Shown here: positions 7,509-16,749 of the stretch, piece by piece
How positions within the stretch are numbered: the stretch's first letter is position 1
Layout: each line of letters opens with the position of its first letter
Assembly: GCA_947452905.1 (NCBI GenBank)
Contig: CANGEP010000004.1
Span: 62,001-126,000 of the forward strand
Direction of reading: 5' to 3'
DNA from: Bacteroidota bacterium
GTDB taxonomy: Bacteria; Bacteroidota; Bacteroidia; Chitinophagales; Chitinophagaceae
Length of the DNA: 64,000 bases
Translations under genes and position numbers: made by a program
Notes under the pieces: model-generated
Seen by the model: only the letters and a program-made list of their open reading frames with translations
The model's database searches: none
Told to the model about the DNA's origin: nothing

Positions 7509-10115
7509 ATGAAAACTACAATCACCTTCTTTTTAGTACTCTTAGTACAAATTTCTTCCTTTGCACAAATGCCTGGCGGCGCTCGTTCGGGTGCAGGCAA
7601 TATGAACATGGGGCATTTTTATGGCAAAGTAGTGGATGCCAATAAAAAAGGAATTGATGGAGCTACCGTTCAATTAAAAACAAGCAAGTTTGACGCTGCC
7701 ACTAAAAAAACAACAGATGTAATAACAGGCACCATGTTAAGTGCTGCCAACGGCGACTTTAGTTTTGAAAACCTTGGTTTGATGGGAAATTACAAGCTAG
7801 TGATTACCGCCATAGGTTATAAAAAATATGAAAAAGCGGTGAGCTTTGGCATAAAAATGACTCCGGGGCAAAATATGCAAGATATGATGGCCTTAGTGGA
7901 TAAAGATTTAGGAAATATAAAATTAGAAGAAAATCCAAACGAATTAGCGAGTGTTACAGTAACCTCTACTGCAAAACCACAATTTGAGATGGGGATTGAT
8001 CGCAAGGTTTTTAACGTTGATAAAAACTTAACTAGTACAGGACAAACCGCTGTAGAAGTAATGAAAAGCATCCCTAATTTAAATGTGGACATTGATGGCA
8101 ATGTAACTTTAAGAAATGCAGCACCCACTTTATTAATTGACAATCGTCCTACTACATTAACGATGGATCAGATTCCAGCCGATATCATTGATCGTGTAGA
8201 AATTATCACTAACCCTTCTGCAAAATATGATGCCACAGGCGGTAATGCGGGTATCTTAAATATAGTATTAAAAAAGAATCGTAAAAATGGTTACAATGGA
8301 GGTTTAAGAACTGGAATTGATATGCGTGGTAAGTTTAATGGTGGTGGAGATATGAATATTAGAGATAGTAAATTCAATTTTTCTTTAAATGCTAATGTGA
8401 ATGGCCGAAAATCAATTAGCACTTCTACCAGTGATCGTCAAATTTTAGGCGCGAAATTACCTACCGATGTACAAACTATCAATAATAGCACAGGTAATGG
8501 TTCTTTTGATTTTTATAGAGCAGGAGTAGATTATTTTGCCGACAACCGTAATACATTCTCTTTGTATGGTAATATTATGCAAGGGGGCATGGGCTCTTCT
8601 GGCACACAAACTATTGACTCCATCATTAATAGCAATAGAAAAGGATACTCATTAACCAATAGTTCAAAATTTAATTTCTTGAATAAGGGTGCACAATTAA
8701 GTTACAAGCATTTATTCGAAGAAAAAGGACATGAACTTTCGGCCGACTTTAATTACAACCAAGCAGATAACAATAACTGGTCACTTATTAATTCTAGTAT
8801 TTTAAATCAAAGAAGTACAGGTAATGGAAATAATAAAAACTATTCTTTTAATATTGACTATGCACGTGAATTAAGTGCTAATTCAAAATTTGAAGCAGGT
8901 TTAAAATACAATGACAGAAGTGAATACAACAAAAGAGACCAATTTAGACCTAATAGCCAAGGTATCGAAACCTTAATTGATGCTTTAAGTAGCCAATATC
9001 AATATGGTGAAAAAGTATATGCCGCCTACACTAACTTTAATACCAAAGTAGATAAGTGGAGCTTTCAATTAGGTTTAAGAGCAGAAAGCCGTTCTTACGC
9101 TGGTAATATTTTAAACAAAGCAGGAAAAGATTCATTACCCTTTACTACTAGCTACCCTATTTCTTTATTCCCTAGTGCATTTATTAATTATAAATTAAAT
9201 GACAAACAAGATTTTCAAATCAATTACTCTAAAAGAATTAGCCCTCCAAATTTCTTCCAGTTATTACCTTTCCCTGATTATAGCGATCCACAAAATATTA
9301 GTATTGGTAACCCTGGTTTAAAACCTCAGTTTACACACTCATTCGAAGTAGCTTATAATAATGCTTATCAAAAAGGTTCTAACTTTTTAGCTACTGCCTA
9401 TTACAAATATAGTACCGACTTAATTACAAGTTATGTATACCGAGATATTAATCGTGCGAGCGCCAATTTAGATAGTGCTTATTTTAGTTCTTCTATAAAT
9501 GCCAACACTGCAACTGTATATGGATTAGAATTAAGTAATAAAACAGCCATTACCAAGTGGTGGGATATGAACTTAAGTTTTAACTTATTCAAATCGGCCA
9601 TCAACGCAACTATTCCCGGTCAAAACGTGAATAATGATTTAACAAGCTGGTTTAGTAAAATGAATAATACTTTTAAATTCCCTAAAGGATACTCCTTCCA
9701 ATTTAGTGGCCAATACCAAGCCAAAACTATATTGCCTCCAGGGGGAAGTAGTGCAGGCGGTGGATTTGGCGGTAGAGGAATGGGAGGTGGAGGAGGATTT
9801 GGTGGACCTCAATCAACAGCACAAGGATATAATTTTCCTTCCTATGATTTTGATATGGCCATTAAAAAAGATTGGACACTTTCCGGAGGAAGAACAGCAA
9901 GTTTATCTTTTAGTGTGAACGATGTATTTAAGACAAGAGTAAATAAAACTTATTCTGAAAGCCAATACTTTATTCAAACGGTTAGCCGTGTAAGAGATCA
10001 ACAAATGTTTAGAGTTAACTTCTCTTATCGTTTTGGTAAGTTTGATGTTAACTTACTTAGAAGAAAAAGTAACAAAGGAGATGACGGCGGTGGCATGGAT
10101 CAAATGCCTCAGTAA
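7509..10115 (+). CDS. TonB-dependent-receptor-like outer-membrane protein (CarboxypepD_reg + plug + OMP_b-brl_3)
   Basis: An 868-residue outer-membrane protein with a signal peptide (ITFFLVLLVQISSFA before QMPGG). It carries a carboxypeptidase-regulatory-like beta-sandwich (about residues 40-120, HFYGKVVDANKKGIDGATVQ), a plug domain (IPNLNVDIDGNVTLRN ... DRVEIITNPSAKYDATGG) and a beta-barrel of the OMP_b-brl_3 type ending in an aromatic-rich strand. It would transport or sense an unknown ligand with TonB energy. No SusD-like partner, sigma/anti-sigma pair or TonB gene is adjacent, so it is not a standard polysaccharide utilisation pair. Late in the barrel (about residues 743-768) there is a glycine-rich loop (GRGMGGGGGFGG). 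Confidence 0.85.
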   Translation: MKTTITFFLVLLVQISSFAQMPGGARSGAGNMNMGHFYGKVVDANKKGIDGATVQLKTSKFDAATKKTTDVITGTMLSAANGDFSFENLGLMGNYKLVITAIGYKKYEKAVSFGIKMTPGQNMQDMMALVDKDLGNIKLEENPNELASVTVTSTAKPQFEMGIDRKVFNVDKNLTSTGQTAVEVMKSIPNLNVDIDGNVTLRNAAPTLLIDNRPTTLTMDQIPADIIDRVEIITNPSAKYDATGGNAGILNIVLKKNRKNGYNGGLRTGIDMRGKFNGGGDMNIRDSKFNFSLNANVNGRKSISTSTSDRQILGAKLPTDVQTINNSTGNGSFDFYRAGVDYFADNRNTFSLYGNIMQGGMGSSGTQTIDSIINSNRKGYSLTNSSKFNFLNKGAQLSYKHLFEEKGHELSADFNYNQADNNNWSLINSSILNQRSTGNGNNKNYSFNIDYARELSANSKFEAGLKYNDRSEYNKRDQFRPNSQGIETLIDALSSQYQYGEKVYAAYTNFNTKVDKWSFQLGLRAESRSYAGNILNKAGKDSLPFTTSYPISLFPSAFINYKLNDKQDFQINYSKRISPPNFFQLLPFPDYSDPQNISIGNPGLKPQFTHSFEVAYNNAYQKGSNFLATAYYKYSTDLITSYVYRDINRASANLDSAYFSSSINANTATVYGLELSNKTAITKWWDMNLSFNLFKSAINATIPGQNVNNDLTSWFSKMNNTFKFPKGYSFQFSGQYQAKTILPPGGSSAGGGFGGRGMGGGGGFGGPQSTAQGYNFPSYDFDMAIKKDWTLSGGRTASLSFSVNDVFKTRVNKTYSESQYFIQTVSRVRDQQMFRVNFSYRFGKFDVNLLRRKSNKGDDGGGMDQMPQ

Positions 10116-10125
10116 AATTTAACTA

Positions 10126-10788
10126 CTATTTTTCGGACTTTCCTGTAAGCATAGGAACAAAAGAGAATTCTTCAAAGGATTCTCTTTTTTCTTTGCCATC
10201 TTTTTTCTTGGTCAAACGAAGCATTCTTTGTGCCGTTTCGGATTCATCTACTGGTATCACCATCAGGCCTCCTAATTTTAATTGTTGCCATAATTTTTCA
10301 GGTACATTAGGCGCAGCGGCTGTAATTAATATTTTGTCAAATGGAGCTATTTCGGGAAGACCTTCGAATCCATCTCCAAAAAAGAAATGAACCTCTGGAA
10401 ATTTATCTTTAAATAGATACCCACTTGTTTTATTAGAGAGTTCAATTTGCCTTTCAATGGTATACACTTTGGCCCCCATAGCAGCTAAAATAGTGGTTTG
10501 ATACATACTCCCAGTTCCAATCTCCAACACTTTATCTCCTGGCTTTATTTGTAATAATTGTGTTTGATAAGCCACCGTGTAGGGTTGTGAAATAGTTTGA
10601 TTGGCAGCTATTGGAAAGGCACGATCCTCGTAGGCTATTTTGTCAAAGGCTGAATCTAAAAAGAAATGCCTGGGTATAGTGTTGATAGCTTCTAATACTG
10701 CTGCATCAGTGATGCCTTTTGTTTTTAGCAACTCTACCAATTGCCTTCTTAAGCCTTTATGTAAATAAGCATCTTCTAGTTTTCTCAT
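10126..10788 (-). CDS. pcm: Protein-L-isoaspartate (D-aspartate) O-methyltransferase
   Basis: A 220-residue SAM-dependent methyltransferase that starts repair of isoaspartyl damage in proteins. The order is: an N-terminal helical region, the IPRHFFL segment, AYEDRAFPIAANQTISQPYT (the family signature for the substrate loop), then motif I VLEIGTGSMYQTT, where the usual GSGYQ is GSMYQ, and motif II-like DKILITAAAPNVPEKLWQQL. Length is normal. It lies 8 bases downstream of the phosphohexomutase on the same strand and probably shares its transcript. It converges with the receptor gene. Confidence 0.9.
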   Translation of the reverse strand: MRKLEDAYLHKGLRRQLVELLKTKGITDAAVLEAINTIPRHFFLDSAFDKIAYEDRAFPIAANQTISQPYTVAYQTQLLQIKPGDKVLEIGTGSMYQTTILAAMGAKVYTIERQIELSNKTSGYLFKDKFPEVHFFFGDGFEGLPEIAPFDKILITAAAPNVPEKLWQQLKLGGLMVIPVDESETAQRMLRLTKKKDGKEKRESFEEFSFVPMLTGKSEK

Positions 10789-10796
10789 GCAAAAAA

Positions 10797-12524
10797 TTAA
10801 TTTAATTGCATGTCTGCAATAATACCTTTTATTTTATCTTGTAATTGTTGATAGGTAATATCAAATGCTGCTGCATTTTGTAAAGAAGTATGCACACTAA
10901 AATAAAATTTAATTTTAGGTTCAGTACCACTTGGACGAGCAGATATTTTACTGCCATCTTCGGTTAAAAATTGTAACACATTGCTTTTTGGCAAATCAAT
11001 TTTCCAGGATTCCCCTGTCATTAAATTTTTACCTGTTTGCAATTCATAATCTAGCAAAGTAGCCACTTTTGATCCATTGATAGTTACTGGCGGATTTTGG
11101 CGATACCCCTGCATCATTTGCGCAATCTCCTGTTGGCCATTCATTCCCTTTTTGGTAATGCTAATTAAATTCTCATAGTAAAACCCATATTTAATATACA
11201 ACTCAATCATTTTATCAAACAAAGTTTTACCCTTGCTTTTTTCATAAGCAGCCATCTCACATAATAAAGCCACCGCACTTACTGCATCCTTATCTCTAAT
11301 TTGATCACCTATCATTAATCCAAAACTCTCTTCCCCACCAATCACATAATTTTCTTTGCCTTCTTTTTCCTTAACCAATTCAGCTATCCATTTAAATCCA
11401 GTTAATACATTATAACAGTTAACCTGATTTTGTTTGGCAACCTCATTGATCATTTCGGTTGTTACAATCGTAGTTACAACCATATCATTAGGCTTGGCAA
11501 TACCTTTTGCACGTCTTGCTTCCATCATATAGGCGAATGCTAATACAGCCGTTTGATTGCCATTCATTAATACCCATTCTCCTTTATGATTTTTAACACC
11601 CACGCCCACTCTATCAGCATCCGGATCGGTACCTAATAAGATATCGGCGTCCATAGCCTTTGCTTTTGCCAAACCAATACTCATAGTTTCACTTTCCTCT
11701 GGATTAGGATAAGCAACTGTGGGAAAATTTCCGTCGGGGATAGATTGTTCCTCCACAACATGCACATTTTTAAAACCAAATGCAGATAATACATTGGGCA
11801 CTAATGTAATGCCGGTGCCATGAATTGGCGTGTATACAATTTTTAAATCGCTTTGTTGTTCAATGATTTCTGGATAAACGCTTAAAGACTTTACCATTTT
11901 AATGTATGCCTCATCCATATCCTTACCCAATAATTGAATATTCGCTTCCCCACCCGTCCATTTCACATCATCTACCGATTGTATAGCTTCCACTTCGGTT
12001 ATTACATTTTTATCGTGAGGGGGTACTAATTGCCCGCCATCATTCCAATAGGCTTTATACCCATTATACTCTTTAGGATTGTGAGAAGCAGTACAAACAA
12101 CACCTGCTTTACATTGCAGAGATCTAATAGCAAAACTAAGTTCGGGGGTTGGTCGTAAAGCCTCAAACAAATAAACAGTTAATCCATTGGCAGCAAAAAC
12201 CTGCGCTGTTGTTTCGGCAAAAAACCTTGAATTATTTCTGCTATCATGCCCTATAGCTACACTCATTTTTTCTCCTGGATAGGTTTTATTTAAATAATTA
12301 GCAAAACCCTGTGTAGCCATACCAATAGTATACTTATTGATGCGATTAGTACCCACACCCATGATGCCCCTTAAACCACCTGTACCAAATTCCAGATTTT
12401 TATAAAAAGATTCTTCTAGTTCATTTTGATTGCTAGCTTGTAAATCCTGTATGGTTTTTTTAGTGTTTTCGTCATAATTACCAGCTAACCATGTAGCTAC
12501 TTTTTGTTCGATATTAGCATTCAT
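10797..12524 (-). CDS. Phospho-sugar mutase (phosphoglucomutase/phosphomannomutase superfamily)
   Basis: A 575-residue alpha-D-phosphohexomutase. Visible motifs are the phosphoserine loop CTASHNPKEYNGYK (about residues 143-156), the metal-binding loop DPDADRVGV, the sugar-binding loop GGEESFGLMIGD and the phosphate-binding loop RPSGTEPKIKFYFS. Length and the N-terminal TGGLRGIMGVGTNRIN motif fit the PgcA/PGM2-like subgroup that interconverts glucose-1-P and glucose-6-P (or the ribose/deoxyribose equivalents). Substrate cannot be settled from sequence. It is divergent from the Fe-S protein gene and followed by pcm. Confidence 0.87.
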   Translation of the reverse strand: MNANIEQKVATWLAGNYDENTKKTIQDLQASNQNELEESFYKNLEFGTGGLRGIMGVGTNRINKYTIGMATQGFANYLNKTYPGEKMSVAIGHDSRNNSRFFAETTAQVFAANGLTVYLFEALRPTPELSFAIRSLQCKAGVVCTASHNPKEYNGYKAYWNDGGQLVPPHDKNVITEVEAIQSVDDVKWTGGEANIQLLGKDMDEAYIKMVKSLSVYPEIIEQQSDLKIVYTPIHGTGITLVPNVLSAFGFKNVHVVEEQSIPDGNFPTVAYPNPEESETMSIGLAKAKAMDADILLGTDPDADRVGVGVKNHKGEWVLMNGNQTAVLAFAYMMEARRAKGIAKPNDMVVTTIVTTEMINEVAKQNQVNCYNVLTGFKWIAELVKEKEGKENYVIGGEESFGLMIGDQIRDKDAVSAVALLCEMAAYEKSKGKTLFDKMIELYIKYGFYYENLISITKKGMNGQQEIAQMMQGYRQNPPVTINGSKVATLLDYELQTGKNLMTGESWKIDLPKSNVLQFLTEDGSKISARPSGTEPKIKFYFSVHTSLQNAAAFDITYQQLQDKIKGIIADMQLN

Positions 12525-12602
12525 AAAGAGATCATTTTAAGGTATTACCCAACTAAGACGGCAAATTAAATAATTCCAAGTAAAAAAGAGCCGAAAACAA
12601 GC

Positions 12603-12610
12603 TAAATTTG
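12603..12610 (+). promoter_or_regulatory. Promoter -7 element (TAAATTTG) for the Fe-S protein operon
   Basis: TAAATTTG matches TAnnTTTG and lies 33 nt before the ATG at 12644, the first gene of a four-gene same-strand run. No clear -33 element. Confidence 0.5.
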
Positions 12611-12643
12611 TGTTGGTACTTTAAATACTTTTAAATCAAAAAT

Positions 12644-13912
12644 ATGGCATTGGTTGCTGAAATTATTTTTATCCTCCTTACAAGCTTGGCTTTATTTAGC
12701 TTCGCCAAAAAACTAGGTAAAATTGGACGCAATATACACTTAGGGAAAGCAGTGATTATTAATGATCAAAAGGCATCCAGATTTAAAAACATTTTACTTT
12801 TAGCTTTCGGACAAAAGAAAATGTTTCGTAATCCATTAGTAGCCATTTTACACTTATTTGTGTATGTTGGTTTTATTATCATAAATATTGAATTATTAGA
12901 AATAATCTTAGATGGTATCACCGGCAGCCACCGATTATTTAAACCTTATTTAGGTAACGCTTATAATTTTTTAATAAATAGTTTCGAAATACTAGCTGCA
13001 TTGGTACTATTTGCTTGTATTGTTTTCTTATGCCGAAGAAATATAATTAAACTAAAAAGATTTGTTAGCAAAGATTTAAAAGGCTGGCCAAGCACCGATG
13101 CTAATTTAATATTAGCAATTGAAATTGTACTCATGAGTTTGTTTTTACTAATGAACGCTGCCGATAAGGAAAGTAATTTTATAGTATCTAGACATTTACG
13201 TCCCTATATACAAAACTATAGCCCTTCCACATTAAGCCTTATTGAAGAAAGTTGTTGGTGGTTGCATATTTTAGGTATTTATGCTTTTATGAACTATTTA
13301 CCCTATTCCAAACATTTACATATTATTTTGGCCTTCCCCAATGCGTATTATGCCCCATTAGTTCCTAAAGGCCAAATGCATAATATGCCATCGGTGCAAA
13401 ACGAGGTACTATATGCTATGCAACCCGAACTAGCGCCAGCGGAAGCGACCGTTCCTGATAAATTTGGTGCTACCGATGTAATGGATTTAAGTTGGAAAAA
13501 TTTAATGGATGCTTATAGCTGTACCGAGTGTGGAAGATGCAGTACTGCCTGCCCTGCGAATGCCACCGGAAAATTACTAAGCCCTCGAAAAATTATGATG
13601 GCTACCCGAGATAGGTTAGAGGAGGTTGGAGAAAACATAGACAAAAACAAACAATTTGTTGCAGATGGCAAAACACTTTTACATGATTATATTACGGTAG
13701 AGGAATTAAGAGCTTGTACCACTTGTAATGCCTGTGTTGAAGAATGTCCAGTAAGTATTTCTCCTTTGGATATTATCATTGAATTAAGAAGATCATTGAT
13801 AATGGAGCAAAGTAATGCGCCAAGTGAATGGAATGGAATGTTTAGTAATATTGAAAACAATTTTGCACCTTGGAAATTCTCTCCAGACGATAGAGATGCT
13901 TGGGCAAAATAA
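12644..13912 (+). CDS. Membrane-bound (Fe-S)-binding protein with two [4Fe-4S] clusters (heterodisulfide-reductase-like)
   Basis: A 422-residue integral membrane protein. About five hydrophobic segments lie at residues 2-21, 66-89, 108-130, 154-172 and 205-220. A cytosolic ferredoxin-like domain follows, with two complete cluster motifs, C293-x2-C296-x2-C299-x3-C303 and C358-x2-C361-x2-C364-x3-C368; both end in Cys-Pro. This is the HdrC/GlpC/NarI-like layout of an electron-transfer module. It is followed 15 bases later by the CCG-domain protein, so the two probably form a membrane quinone-linked redox complex like GlpC or LutA-type systems. The donor is unknown, and no dehydrogenase flavoprotein lies next to it. 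Confidence 0.82.
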   Translation: MALVAEIIFILLTSLALFSFAKKLGKIGRNIHLGKAVIINDQKASRFKNILLLAFGQKKMFRNPLVAILHLFVYVGFIIINIELLEIILDGITGSHRLFKPYLGNAYNFLINSFEILAALVLFACIVFLCRRNIIKLKRFVSKDLKGWPSTDANLILAIEIVLMSLFLLMNAADKESNFIVSRHLRPYIQNYSPSTLSLIEESCWWLHILGIYAFMNYLPYSKHLHIILAFPNAYYAPLVPKGQMHNMPSVQNEVLYAMQPELAPAEATVPDKFGATDVMDLSWKNLMDAYSCTECGRCSTACPANATGKLLSPRKIMMATRDRLEEVGENIDKNKQFVADGKTLLHDYITVEELRACTTCNACVEECPVSISPLDIIIELRRSLIMEQSNAPSEWNGMFSNIENNFAPWKFSPDDRDAWAK

Positions 13913-13927
13913 GGATAAAATATAATT

Positions 13928-14707
13928 ATGAAAGTAAATACAATGGCTGAGATGATGGCTAATGGACAAACACCTGAAATACTTTTCTGGGTGGGTTGTG
14001 CGGGTAGTTTTGACCAAAGAGCACAAAAGATAACCAGCGCTTTTGCCACCATACTAGATAAAACCAATATTAATTATGCCATTTTAGGAAAAGAAGAAGC
14101 ATGTACTGGCGACCCTGCTCGTAGAGCTGGGAATGAGTTTATGTTTCAAATGATGGCCTATCAAAATATTCAAACTTTAAATGGCTACAATATTAAAAAA
14201 ATTGTGACCACCTGTCCACACTGCTTTAATACTTTAAAAAACGAATACCCTGCATTAGGAGGAAACTATGAAGTAATTCATCATACAACACTTTTACAAG
14301 AACTTATTGAACAAGGAAAAATTAAATTTACCGACAGCAACGAGTGGAAAGGGAAATCCATTACCTATCATGATAGTTGTTACTTAGGAAGAGCCAATGA
14401 AATTTATGAAGCACCGAGAAAAGTATTGGAAAGTTTAGACATGGAACTTCGTGAAATGAAAAGATGTAAATCGAAAGGTTTGTGTTGTGGTGCTGGTGGA
14501 GCTCAAATGTTTAAAGAAGAAGAAAAAGGTGATAAAAGAATTAATGCTGAAAGAGCCGACGAAGCCATTGAAACAAAATCCGATTTTGTAGCTAGCGCCT
14601 GCCCTTTTTGCAATACTATGCTGACGGACGGACTAAAAAACAGAGAGGAAGAAGTAAAAACAGAGGTTTTAGATATTGCAGAAATTATTGCTCAAGCCAT
14701 ACAATAA
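13928..14707 (+). CDS. CCG-domain (Fe-S)-binding protein (HdrB/GlpC/LutA-like)
   Basis: A 259-residue protein with two cysteine-rich (CCG) domains. The first has WVGCAGSFD, EEACTGDPARR and CPHCFNTLKNEYP. The second has the complete set HDSCYLGR, GLCCGAGGAQMF and ACPFCNTM. In HdrB and related proteins this CX(n)CCGX(n)CXXC pattern binds a non-cubane iron-sulfur centre. Paired with the upstream membrane ferredoxin, it is presumably the soluble catalytic or electron-relay half. The substrate is unknown, since GlpC, LutA, HdrB and succinate-reductase proteins all share this fold. Confidence 0.82.
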   Translation: MKVNTMAEMMANGQTPEILFWVGCAGSFDQRAQKITSAFATILDKTNINYAILGKEEACTGDPARRAGNEFMFQMMAYQNIQTLNGYNIKKIVTTCPHCFNTLKNEYPALGGNYEVIHHTTLLQELIEQGKIKFTDSNEWKGKSITYHDSCYLGRANEIYEAPRKVLESLDMELREMKRCKSKGLCCGAGGAQMFKEEEKGDKRINAERADEAIETKSDFVASACPFCNTMLTDGLKNREEEVKTEVLDIAEIIAQAIQ

Positions 14708-14712
14708 AAATT

Positions 14713-15216
14713 ATGACAGTAGATTTAGCCACCATACTACCTAAAAATTTTCATCCACAATCAAAATTATGGATCTATCAATCGAATCGCACATTTACTA
14801 TGAATGAGCTTTTTGCTATTGAAGACATTCTTGAAAAATTTATTGAAGGATGGAAAAGTCATGGCGCCCCTGTAAAAGGATTTGCCACAGCACTTTACGG
14901 ACAATTCATTATTTTAATGGCCGACGAATCCTTTACCACTGTGGGTGGATGTAGTACAGATAGCTCGGTACATGTAATAAAAGAAATTGAAAAATTAACC
15001 GGTGTGCAAATGTTTAATAGAGAGCTATTAGCTTTTTGGGTAAAAGACAAAGTTCAAACCATCCCCATGGCACAAGTGGCTTATGCATTAGAAAATGGAT
15101 TACTCACAAAGGACACATTATACTTTAATAACCTAGTGGCCAATAAAGCAGCTATGGAAACTCAATGGATGCAGCCTATTGAAGAAAGTTGGTTGGGTAA
15201 AAAATATTTAAAATAA
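14713..15216 (+). CDS. Conserved protein of unknown function (often mislabelled ABC transporter ATPase)
   Basis: A 167-residue soluble protein starting MTVDLATILPKNFHPQSKLW. It has no Walker A, no membrane segment and no signal peptide, so an ATPase role is not supported. Recognisable internal features are the segment SHGAPVKGFATALYGQFIIL and the Cys/Ser-rich TTVGGCSTDSSVHVIKEIE near residues 75-95. It lies 5 bases after the CCG-domain gene and 6 bases before the Spx/ArsC-like gene, so it belongs to that operon. The open frame continues upstream into the previous gene; the ATG at 14713 after its stop is the sensible start. Confidence 0.7.
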   Translation: MTVDLATILPKNFHPQSKLWIYQSNRTFTMNELFAIEDILEKFIEGWKSHGAPVKGFATALYGQFIILMADESFTTVGGCSTDSSVHVIKEIEKLTGVQMFNRELLAFWVKDKVQTIPMAQVAYALENGLLTKDTLYFNNLVANKAAMETQWMQPIEESWLGKKYLK

Positions 15217-15222
15217 AGTACA

Positions 15223-15573
15223 ATGAAAACTGTTTATGCAATTCCTAATTGTAATACCGTAAAAAAGGCATTGGATTGGTTAAAGGACAATAAGGTAACT
15301 TTTGAATTTCACGATTATAAAAAGAAAGGCATTAGCCAAACACAAATTAACAACTGGTGTAAACAAGTGGGATGGGAAGCGTTGATTAATAAAAAAGGAG
15401 CTACCTGGAGACAACTACCTAAAGAACAACAAGAAACGATTACTTCTCAAAAAGCTGCTATAGCTTTGATGGCTGAAAAAACATCTATTATTAGAAGGCC
15501 TTTAATTGAAGAAGATGGAAAGATATTAGTACTTGGATTTGACGAAGTCGACTACAAAAAAGCCCTAAAATAA
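15223..15573 (+). CDS. Spx/ArsC/MgsR-like (YffB-type) protein
   Basis: A 116-residue thioredoxin-fold protein of the arsenate-reductase-like family: it starts with YAIPNCNTVKKALDWL, where the single cysteine of the CNTxKKA motif occupies the ArsC nucleophile position, followed by HDYKKKG, the RQL segment and the RRPLIEEDGKILVLGF tail. There is no second redox cysteine as in classical ArsC, and no DNA-binding context that would point to Spx. The YffB subgroup is of uncertain function. It is the last gene of the Fe-S operon; its stop codon lies in the loop of the terminator. Confidence 0.8.
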   Translation: MKTVYAIPNCNTVKKALDWLKDNKVTFEFHDYKKKGISQTQINNWCKQVGWEALINKKGATWRQLPKEQQETITSQKAAIALMAEKTSIIRRPLIEEDGKILVLGFDEVDYKKALK

Positions 15574-15590
15574 TTTAGGGCTTTTTTAAT
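15557..15590. terminator. Bidirectional intrinsic terminator between the ArsC-like and TlpA-like genes
   Basis: The stem AAAAAGCCCTAAA (15557-15569) pairs with TTTAGGGCTTTTT (15574-15586); the loop contains the TAA stop of the plus-strand gene. A/T runs on both sides let it serve both convergent genes. Confidence 0.85.
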
Positions 15591-15607
15591 ATTATTAGTT
15601 GTATTAA

Positions 15608-16690
15608 CTACTTGATATTAGCGGCTAAAATTTTCTCCAATTCAGCACCTCTTAAATCTTTTCCAATGATGACCCCTTTAGGATCTATTAAGAAATTAGC
15701 TGGTATACTTTGAATACCAAATTGCACCGCCACTTCGTTGTTCCAGTATTTTAAATCACTCACATGTGTCCATGTAAGGCCATCTTTTTTAATAGCTTCT
15801 AACCATTTAGTTTTATCCTGATCCAAAGACACTCCTAAAACAGTAAAGTTTTTATTTTTATAAGCGTTAAATGTTTTAACCACATTAGGATTTTCAGCTC
15901 TACAAGGACCACACCAACTAGCCCAGAAATCAACCAATACATACTTGCCACGTAGTGAGGACAAACTTACCGACTTACCATTCATGTCGTTTTGTTTAAA
16001 TTCAGGAAGTATAGAACCTACTTTTCCCACTTCAGCAGTTTGCACCATTTTATCTAAAATGTCTGCAAAAGGCCCTTTTTTTGCTTCTCCTCCAAAAGAA
16101 GAATAGATAGCTGCCATATTTTCTTTGATGGCAGGAAAAATATTAGCTAATTGTAGTAAAAAGAAAGTAGAAACAGGCGATTGACTATTCGCAGCACTTA
16201 AACTTGCAAATCCATTTAACAGGGAAGCGGTTAGTTCACTTGCTTTTTTATTTAAAGAATCTTTTTTAGTGGCCTCTTTTTCGCTTTGCGCTGCCTGCAT
16301 TGTTTTAAAATAGGGCTCAATTAAAGGAGTTAACAATTTCATGTAACTCACATAAACATCTTGTGTTACCGAACCTTTAAATTGCAAATTGTTCACATCT
16401 ACTACATCTCCAGTAATGACTACTTCTTCGTTACCCATAAAAACAGGCACTTTTTGTTGCAACCCTTTAAAGCCTAAAACAAAGACGGTAATATTTTCGG
16501 TTTTTCCAGTTAAAACAAACTTACCATCTTTGGCAGTGCCTGTAGCAACTTCTTTATTGGTCATGCCATCTAGCAAACTCACCTGTGTATTATCAGCTAA
16601 GTTTTTTAATTCCCCTGATACTTTCAAACTCTGTGCTTTTAAGTTAACCACCGCTAAAAGTAGAATTAGAAAACTAGTTATTTTTTTCAT
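15608..16690 (-). CDS. TlpA-like thioredoxin with N-terminal DUF4369-type domain
   Basis: A 360-residue exported thiol-disulfide protein. A signal peptide (MKKITSFLILLLAVVNLKAQ) is followed by a DUF4369-like beta-domain (about residues 20-120, VSGELKNLADNTQVSLLDG), a helical linker, and an AhpC/TSA-type thioredoxin domain with the redox motif WASWCGPCRAENP and the cis-proline region QSIPANFLIDPKG. It would work as a periplasmic disulfide reductase or oxidoreductase. Such proteins are numerous in Bacteroidota. A TATATTTG promoter element 32 nt upstream gives it its own transcript, separate from the his genes that end just upstream of it. Confidence 0.87.
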   Translation of the reverse strand: MKKITSFLILLLAVVNLKAQSLKVSGELKNLADNTQVSLLDGMTNKEVATGTAKDGKFVLTGKTENITVFVLGFKGLQQKVPVFMGNEEVVITGDVVDVNNLQFKGSVTQDVYVSYMKLLTPLIEPYFKTMQAAQSEKEATKKDSLNKKASELTASLLNGFASLSAANSQSPVSTFFLLQLANIFPAIKENMAAIYSSFGGEAKKGPFADILDKMVQTAEVGKVGSILPEFKQNDMNGKSVSLSSLRGKYVLVDFWASWCGPCRAENPNVVKTFNAYKNKNFTVLGVSLDQDKTKWLEAIKKDGLTWTHVSDLKYWNNEVAVQFGIQSIPANFLIDPKGVIIGKDLRGAELEKILAANIK

Positions 16691-16722
16691 AGTATAAATT
16701 TTCTTTTAATAAATTGACCTAT

Positions 16723-16730
16723 CAAATATA
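16723..16730 (-). promoter_or_regulatory. Promoter -7 element of the TlpA-like gene (TATATTTG)
   Basis: The minus strand reads TATATTTG, matching TAnnTTTG, in the short gap after the hisIE stop (16750). It suggests the thioredoxin gene is transcribed independently even though it follows the his genes on the same strand. Confidence 0.5.
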
Positions 16731-16749
16731 AGAATATTAAGTAGGAATC

